From Candidatus Poribacteria bacterium (lineage in GTDB: Bacteria > Poribacteria > WGA-4E > WGA-3G): DNA of 64,000 bases. The notes below the pieces were generated by a model. That model was not told where the DNA came from. It made no database searches and saw only the letters and a list, made by a program, of their open reading frames with translations. The DNA lies in the NCBI GenBank assembly GCA_028824685.1, contig JAPPCZ010000097.1, positions 1-64,000 on the forward strand. The letters are read 5' to 3'. Positions 59,701-64,000 of the stretch are shown one piece after another; positions within the stretch are counted from its first letter, which is position 1, and every line of letters begins with the position of its first letter. The position numbers were made by a program, and so were the translations under genes.

Positions 59701-61176
59701 TCAAAACGCATTCGCAACAATAACCAAGTCCTGAATATTCACAACACCATCACCATTGACATCGGGTTCCGCTTTACCAAAAGCATTGGCGACTATAACT
59801 AAGTCTTGAATATTTACAACACCATCACCGTTAACATCAGCATCTACCTCAGCTTTCAGGTACATCTCACCATCTAAATCGGGAATAATGTGTTCAATAG
59901 CAGTAATTCCACTTTCAACACCACTTGATTTGACGGGAAGCTTAACGATCTGCTCTTTCCCGCTCCGGTTATGCACTGCCCAACCGTTGGTGAACTCCCG
60001 AATAAACAGTCCCTCAATTCCTGCATAAAGTTGCCCCTTCTCATCCACAGGTTGACCGAGATTAGCATCCCAAAAATCATTCCAGTAGTGCTCATGATGG
60101 TGAATATGTAAGAGATTATCATGCTGCTCTCTGTGTCTTATCCAATATCTTGGATTTCTACGGAATGCCGCGCCTTGATAATCCAAATAAGTACTATCAT
60201 GTGGATGAGATTCACCCCACTGCACGCCCATTGTGTAGAGGACAAACCCATCAGAATGTGTAAGGCTGAGCGTTGTTAGGAGTCTCATGTCACGTAAGTT
60301 ATTTGGACTTGTCGGCAGTTCGCTGCCTATCCCTTCTGCCTCCAAGCAATTGATTTGAGGTTCCCGGAAATTTTTTTCTGCCCATAATAACTCATTTCCC
60401 AGCTCCTTGAGACCTTCATGATTGTAATTTTTACTTTTACGCTGTGCCCTAAAAGTTTCCATGAAGGTTCCATTGATATAAGGTGCCGTATTTTCGGTAA
60501 CCGACAACCCGTTGACGAGTATCAGAAAATCATCACGGACACCAGCACGGATACCTTTGAGTATTTCCATACGTGCGTGTTGTTCGGCTTCGTACGTACG
60601 ATACCCGCCAAGAACGACCCCTTTCTCATTCCAGAAATCGAAGAAGATTCCGTCCCATAATCCACTTTCAGCAACCGCAATAACTTGATTAACTATTATT
60701 TTCTGGGCGAACGGATGTGTGAAATCAATGAGAACGTCTGTATACTCTTCAGGGGGACTTCCAAGGACTAACTCGCCATTTTCAACGATAAAAGGAAAGT
60801 CATCACCATCATAAAGTTCTTTCAAAGCCCATGAGTTAGGGTCGGTCCCTCTCATATTTATTGTACGTAGAAATATCATGTTTGGATTGAGTTCAAGGAG
60901 TTCATCTCGTTGTCTTCTTGCTTCAACGAAGTTACCGGCAAGTTGAACGTCAGGACCTGTCCGTTGGAAACGGAGTCCAAATGCATTGGCAAACAAAAGG
61001 TTGTGTGCAGCTATCATTTCTTCGAATGACATATCAGGCGTGTTAACGAACCAGTCAGACCACGGTGAAAATATTGAGGGTCGGCTTCGTCCTTCAATTT
61101 TTTCTTGAATAGAGAGTTCCCCGAATGCTAAGGCACTCAAAAAAATAAATAAAAAAATACTCAGAAATTTTTTCAA
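59701..61176 (-). CDS. Exported glycosidase-like barrel protein with duplicated dockerin repeats
   Basis: 491 residues. Signal peptide to about residue 19. The main domain (about 30-440) has a TIM-barrel glycoside-hydrolase look: FFDFWNE, NGLSVTEN, LYTMGVQWGES. I cannot assign a GH family. The last 45 residues hold two type I dockerin calcium-binding repeats, DVNGDGVVNIQDLVIVANAF each, identical over 20 residues. The gene ends directly after the second. No cohesin gene is in view. Surface-attached polysaccharide breakdown is a reasonable guess. Confidence 0.78.
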   Translation of the reverse strand: MKKFLSIFLFIFLSALAFGELSIQEKIEGRSRPSIFSPWSDWFVNTPDMSFEEMIAAHNLLFANAFGLRFQRTGPDVQLAGNFVEARRQRDELLELNPNMIFLRTINMRGTDPNSWALKELYDGDDFPFIVENGELVLGSPPEEYTDVLIDFTHPFAQKIIVNQVIAVAESGLWDGIFFDFWNEKGVVLGGYRTYEAEQHARMEILKGIRAGVRDDFLILVNGLSVTENTAPYINGTFMETFRAQRKSKNYNHEGLKELGNELLWAEKNFREPQINCLEAEGIGSELPTSPNNLRDMRLLTTLSLTHSDGFVLYTMGVQWGESHPHDSTYLDYQGAAFRRNPRYWIRHREQHDNLLHIHHHEHYWNDFWDANLGQPVDEKGQLYAGIEGLFIREFTNGWAVHNRSGKEQIVKLPVKSSGVESGITAIEHIIPDLDGEMYLKAEVDADVNGDGVVNIQDLVIVANAFGKAEPDVNGDGVVNIQDLVIVANAF

Positions 61177-61213
61177 TATGTAAGTTCCTTCATTTTAGTA
61201 GTCCAACACTACT

Positions 61214-61312
61214 TTAATCCTTGACACCCTCTGCGTAGATAAGCAGACCAACAATGGATAAAAGTAGTAACTGAATCCATAACCATTTACGATATATTTT
61301 ACTTTTTATCAT
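61214..61312 (-). CDS. Possible 32-residue membrane peptide
   Basis: ATG at 61312 to TAA at 61214. The product has a basic N-terminus (MIKSKIYRKW), one hydrophobic helix (LLLLSIVGLLIY) and a short charged tail. That is a typical micro-membrane-protein layout. The ribosome site is weak (AAGAAAAGAAA). It ends 37 nt before the dockerin gene start, so they could share a transcript. Unverified. Confidence 0.35.
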   Translation of the reverse strand: MIKSKIYRKWLWIQLLLLSIVGLLIYAEGVKD

Positions 61313-61342
61313 AGACTAATTTCTTTTCTTATAAATAGTTTA

Positions 61343-61894
61343 CTATAGTTTGGACAATTCTTGTCTCGTGGATGTTGCGTTTTAACGGAAAATCTATTTT
61401 CTACGAGTTCGCATATCAATGAAACACAGCGAAAATACCGCACTCCAGATGAAGATTAAAAAATAAATCCGGTATTTTCCTTAGTCCCGTTAGGGACGCT
61501 ATGTTTATAGAAAAACGAAATAAACGCACCTCTTGAGTTCCGGGGAATGCCTAAATGGCATTCATACCGTTGATTTAGTAGGAACGGCATAAAAAATAAA
61601 CATATCGTCCCTACGGACTAAGGGGATGAGGTCGTCCGCGCTGCTATAAACATATCGTTCCTACGGAACTGAAGATCCCTTAAAAATGTTCCGAATATGC
61701 ATAATGAAAATTACCAAAATAATAAATTAATCTTCATTTGGAGCGGATATGTCGGTTCATATTGTGGCTATAAACATATTGCTCTGCTGGAGCAAAGAAA
61801 GTTTCCATTTGTCTGTCGTGTGTTGATTTAGCAAATAAGTCGTGAACTAATTTCTAAAATCAGCTCACGTTTGAAAAAATTGTCCAAACTATAG
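61343..61894. repeat. 552-bp segment bounded by an exact 17-bp inverted repeat
   Basis: CTATAGTTTGGACAATT (61343-61359) and its exact reverse complement AATTGTCCAAACTATAG (61878-61894) bound a non-coding stretch. Inside are the TTAGTCC-type repeats. No transposase lies between. It looks like a MITE-like element; a related palindrome is at 36908-36932 (CTATAGTTGG). The flanks do not show a clear target duplication. Confidence 0.55.
61480..61797. repeat. TTAGTCC-GGAC-ATATGTTTATAG repeat cluster
   Basis: Units: TTAGTCCCGTTAGGGACGCT then ATGTTTATAG (from 61481); reversed CATATCGTCCCTACGGACTA (61601-61620); reversed CATATCGTTCCTACGGAACT (61651-61670); and a variant with ATAAACATATTGCTCTGCTG (61766-61785). 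The variable stem (TCC-GGA, TTCC-GGAA, TGCTC-GAGCA) with a constant ATAAACATAT tail marks them as one family. Confidence 0.8.
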
Positions 61895-61998
61895 AACAGT
61901 TTAATAACATTCTTACAAACCATGACAAACGGATGTCTTAAATCCAGCGTCATTTTTGAACCTTCCTCAAGTATCTACTGATTATACCACAACCTAAT

Positions 61999-63714
61999 TC
62001 AAGTCTCAAGTTTTTTCAATTTCCGCCTTGCGCGCCAATACGCAAACTGCCGATAATAATAACCTATATTTTTCGGCATGTTCTCAAACTCTGGCACGAA
62101 TTGGCACGTCCCACCGAGGACAACTAACTGCCCCTTCGCACGCGTCATAGCAACATAAAAGACACGCCGTTCTTCTTCAAGGATGGTATCCTTCCGAGGA
62201 AACCTCCGATCCAACGTATTGTGAACAAGAATAACCTTTTCCCATTCACGTCCCTTCGCTTTATGTATTGTCGTTACCTCTACTGGAAAAGATAAGGATT
62301 TACTTGAAAGTATCTCCTCAATCCGATCAACTTCGTAGTTGGTTCTGACAAGGATTGCTGTTTCAACAGCATCGGATAATTGCTCTAATAGATACTTTTT
62401 GATGGTTTCAGGTGTCGTCTCTATAATAACTATCTCTTTTTTCATCGGATTATGGGAACGTAGATTTTTCCGAATCCGAGGTGTATTTCGCTCAATTATA
62501 GCTCTTGCATGTTCAACAATTGTTGATGTGGAACGATAATTACGTGTAATTTCATATTTTTTCACATCTCGTCGGTTGGCGAATTTCTGCATAATCTGGG
62601 AATCACCACCACGAAAACTATAAATCGCCTGATCATCGTCTCCTACGGCAAATAGATTTTCGGATAGTTGAGAAATCAGCCGATAGTCAATTGGGGCAAT
62701 ATCTTGGAATTCGTCTACAAGCACATAAGGATATTTGTCTATGTATTTTTGACGGATATCTGGGTGAGTTTCAAACAGATGTGCGGCGTAGATAATCATA
62801 TCCTCAAAGTCAACAGCATTCGCGGCAGATTTTTGATCTTCGTATTTCTTTGCAAATTCGCGTGCAACAGGATTTTGTAATGTATTTGGATCAAAAAGTC
62901 CGATTTCAACCAGCCGCTTTGCTCGCATGACTATCTCTTTTATCTCGTAGAAACGGTCACGCAGATTTTCAAAATCGGGGTCTCTATCCAGATGATCCGT
63001 GTATTGAACGTTAAAATGTTGACAGAACATCTCAAGCATAACTTGATTGCTAAACTGTTCTCGCATCGGGTCTGCGCGGTTGAACACTTCACCACAGTTT
63101 CTGTGATGTCTAATCCAGTATGCTTCGCGTCCGTTCGCCTCTCTTCCTTCAACCTGTTCTAATACCTTAAAAGTGAACTGCGTTTCACCTTCAGCACGAA
63201 TGGCTTGACGGAGTCTATCATTTGAGGAATGACTGAAGTGTTCACGCCTCCGCCGTTCCGGATTTGTGGATTGTCCTATGTAACACTTGCCCGTCTGTTT
63301 GTTTTCAATTTTATAGATGAAAACCGTAGTCGTTGCGGCAGCCTGATCAATCTGGCTCTTTTCTTTAGCAATGACTTTGTCTATCTCACCCGACCAAATT
63401 TCGGGATGATATTGAAATCCTGCACGCCTGAAGTTTGTGGTGACAATATCTTTTCCAAAAGCGTGGAGCGTACGGATGACAGGCAAAGTGCCATTTGACT
63501 GTAGTCCAAGCACAATCCGAGTTTCCATCTCTTCAACCGCTTTTCTATTGAATGCTATGGCAAGGATTTTAGAAGGTGGGATATTGTGGGTTTGAATGAG
63601 GTTTAGAATACGTTCTGTTACGACTCTGGTTTTACCACTCCCTGGTCCAGCAATAACGATAGCGGGACCCGCAAAGTGGTTAACAGCTTTCTCTTGGTTT
63701 TTATCGAGATTCAT
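61999..63714 (-). CDS. UvrD/PcrA-like superfamily 1 helicase with inserted GIY-YIG nuclease domain
   Basis: 571 residues. Motif I is AGPGSGKT at residues 22-29, motif Ia follows (AFNRKAVEEM), DEFQD is motif II, GDDDQAIYSFRGG motif III, and VAMTRAKGQL motif VI. Between motifs Ib and II, residues about 131-215 form a GIY-YIG module: FIYKI at 132-136, YIGQS at 145-149, basic RRRREH at 154-159 and the Glu of REAYWI at 196-201. Those are the catalytic Tyr, Tyr, Arg and Glu positions. A helicase that unwinds DNA and carries a nicking domain may act in repair or defence. It is shorter than UvrD (about 720). No start-specific ribosome site is clear. Confidence 0.9.
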   Translation of the reverse strand: MNLDKNQEKAVNHFAGPAIVIAGPGSGKTRVVTERILNLIQTHNIPPSKILAIAFNRKAVEEMETRIVLGLQSNGTLPVIRTLHAFGKDIVTTNFRRAGFQYHPEIWSGEIDKVIAKEKSQIDQAAATTTVFIYKIENKQTGKCYIGQSTNPERRRREHFSHSSNDRLRQAIRAEGETQFTFKVLEQVEGREANGREAYWIRHHRNCGEVFNRADPMREQFSNQVMLEMFCQHFNVQYTDHLDRDPDFENLRDRFYEIKEIVMRAKRLVEIGLFDPNTLQNPVAREFAKKYEDQKSAANAVDFEDMIIYAAHLFETHPDIRQKYIDKYPYVLVDEFQDIAPIDYRLISQLSENLFAVGDDDQAIYSFRGGDSQIMQKFANRRDVKKYEITRNYRSTSTIVEHARAIIERNTPRIRKNLRSHNPMKKEIVIIETTPETIKKYLLEQLSDAVETAILVRTNYEVDRIEEILSSKSLSFPVEVTTIHKAKGREWEKVILVHNTLDRRFPRKDTILEEERRVFYVAMTRAKGQLVVLGGTCQFVPEFENMPKNIGYYYRQFAYWRARRKLKKLET

Positions 63715-63751
63715 ATTTGATCATAGCAAGAATACTTATACCGTTTCTATA

Positions 63752-63804
63752 TGATAATATTACATTATTTCGTAGGTCGGGTAGAAGCGTTAGCGAAACC
63801 CGAC
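63752..63804. repeat. TCGGGT hairpin repeat with ATTACATTATTTC flank
   Basis: GTCGGGT (63776-63782) pairs with ACCCGAC (63798-63804), followed by TTTTT. The preceding TATTACATTATTTC matches 53645-53658. Upstream of the helicase gene. The remaining sequence to 64000 shows no gene. Confidence 0.65.
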
Positions 63805-64000
63805 TTTTTATACCGTCATGTCCAATTATTTCAATAATTCACCATAGTATATCATTGGAAAGATGCAAAGTCAAAACGTTTGTAACATGAATGCAGAACC
63901 AGCCAATTCTAACGATCTCTTTCTTCACCAAAATTTCAAAAAATCGCGTCAACCACCATGCTGACAACAAAATAAACGCTCATCCAAGATGCAAAAAACG

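Noticed and set aside
61480..61797. CRISPR array
   Set aside because: Units differ in stem and orientation, spacing is irregular and there are no cas genes.
1..64000. tRNA or rRNA genes
   Set aside because: No cloverleaf with a T-arm GTTCRA pattern or rRNA stretch was recognised by eye; a tRNAscan run would settle it.

Overview
The window looks like a chromosomal segment of an uncultured, moderately AT-rich Gram-negative bacterium. The mix of outer-membrane proteins, LamG proteins, three phytanoyl-CoA dioxygenase (PhyH) genes, creatininase, enolase-superfamily and Gfo/Idh/MocA genes, dockerin repeats, and very many short palindromic intergenic repeats is what I associate with Candidatus Poribacteria or a close relative. 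That assignment is inference from gene content. No rRNA, tRNA or CRISPR array was seen.

Layout. 1-124: frameshifted tail of an IS630-type transposase. 0.2-8 kb (minus strand): an Omp85-like barrel protein, an exported C-type-lectin-like (CTLD) protein, an ECF sigma factor fused through a membrane helix to a CTLD ectodomain, and two paralogous small single-pass membrane proteins. 8.3-17 kb (mostly plus): three LamG proteins, an Mrr-like endonuclease, an SMP-30-like protein, an O-methyltransferase, an aminotransferase and a Rad50/SbcC-like ATPase. 17-24.4 kb (minus): a compact run of exported propeller, SixA-like phosphatase, dehydrogenase, sarcosine-oxidase-like, PhyH, creatininase-like and DnaJ genes. 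24.6-33.5 kb (minus): a double-length UvrA, Era, a Gfo/Idh/MocA oxidoreductase and PhyH. 33.7-53.6 kb (plus): five giant ECF sigma factors fused through a membrane helix to Asp-box beta-propellers, with small exported proteins between them. 53.9-63.7 kb: an enolase-superfamily enzyme, PhyH, a formylglycine-generating-enzyme-fold protein, a PorV-like protein, an MFS transporter, a dockerin protein and a UvrD-type helicase carrying an inserted GIY-YIG domain.

The most striking system is the family of six predicted membrane-tethered ECF sigma factors. All share the same order: sigma2, sigma4, a roughly 40-residue segment, one membrane helix near residues 219-243, a conserved linker, then an extracytoplasmic domain (propeller in five, carboxypeptidase-regulatory-like plus CTLD in one). 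Five of the six have an ECF-like promoter, TGCAAY or TGAAAC, 17-18 bp, then CGTCTA-like. In four of them the -10 lies 37-39 nt before the ATG. The same element precedes the two small membrane proteins and the exported gene at 49823. This suggests an autoregulated set of surface sensors joined directly to transcription initiation. The architecture and motif are seen in the sequence; the signalling model is inference.
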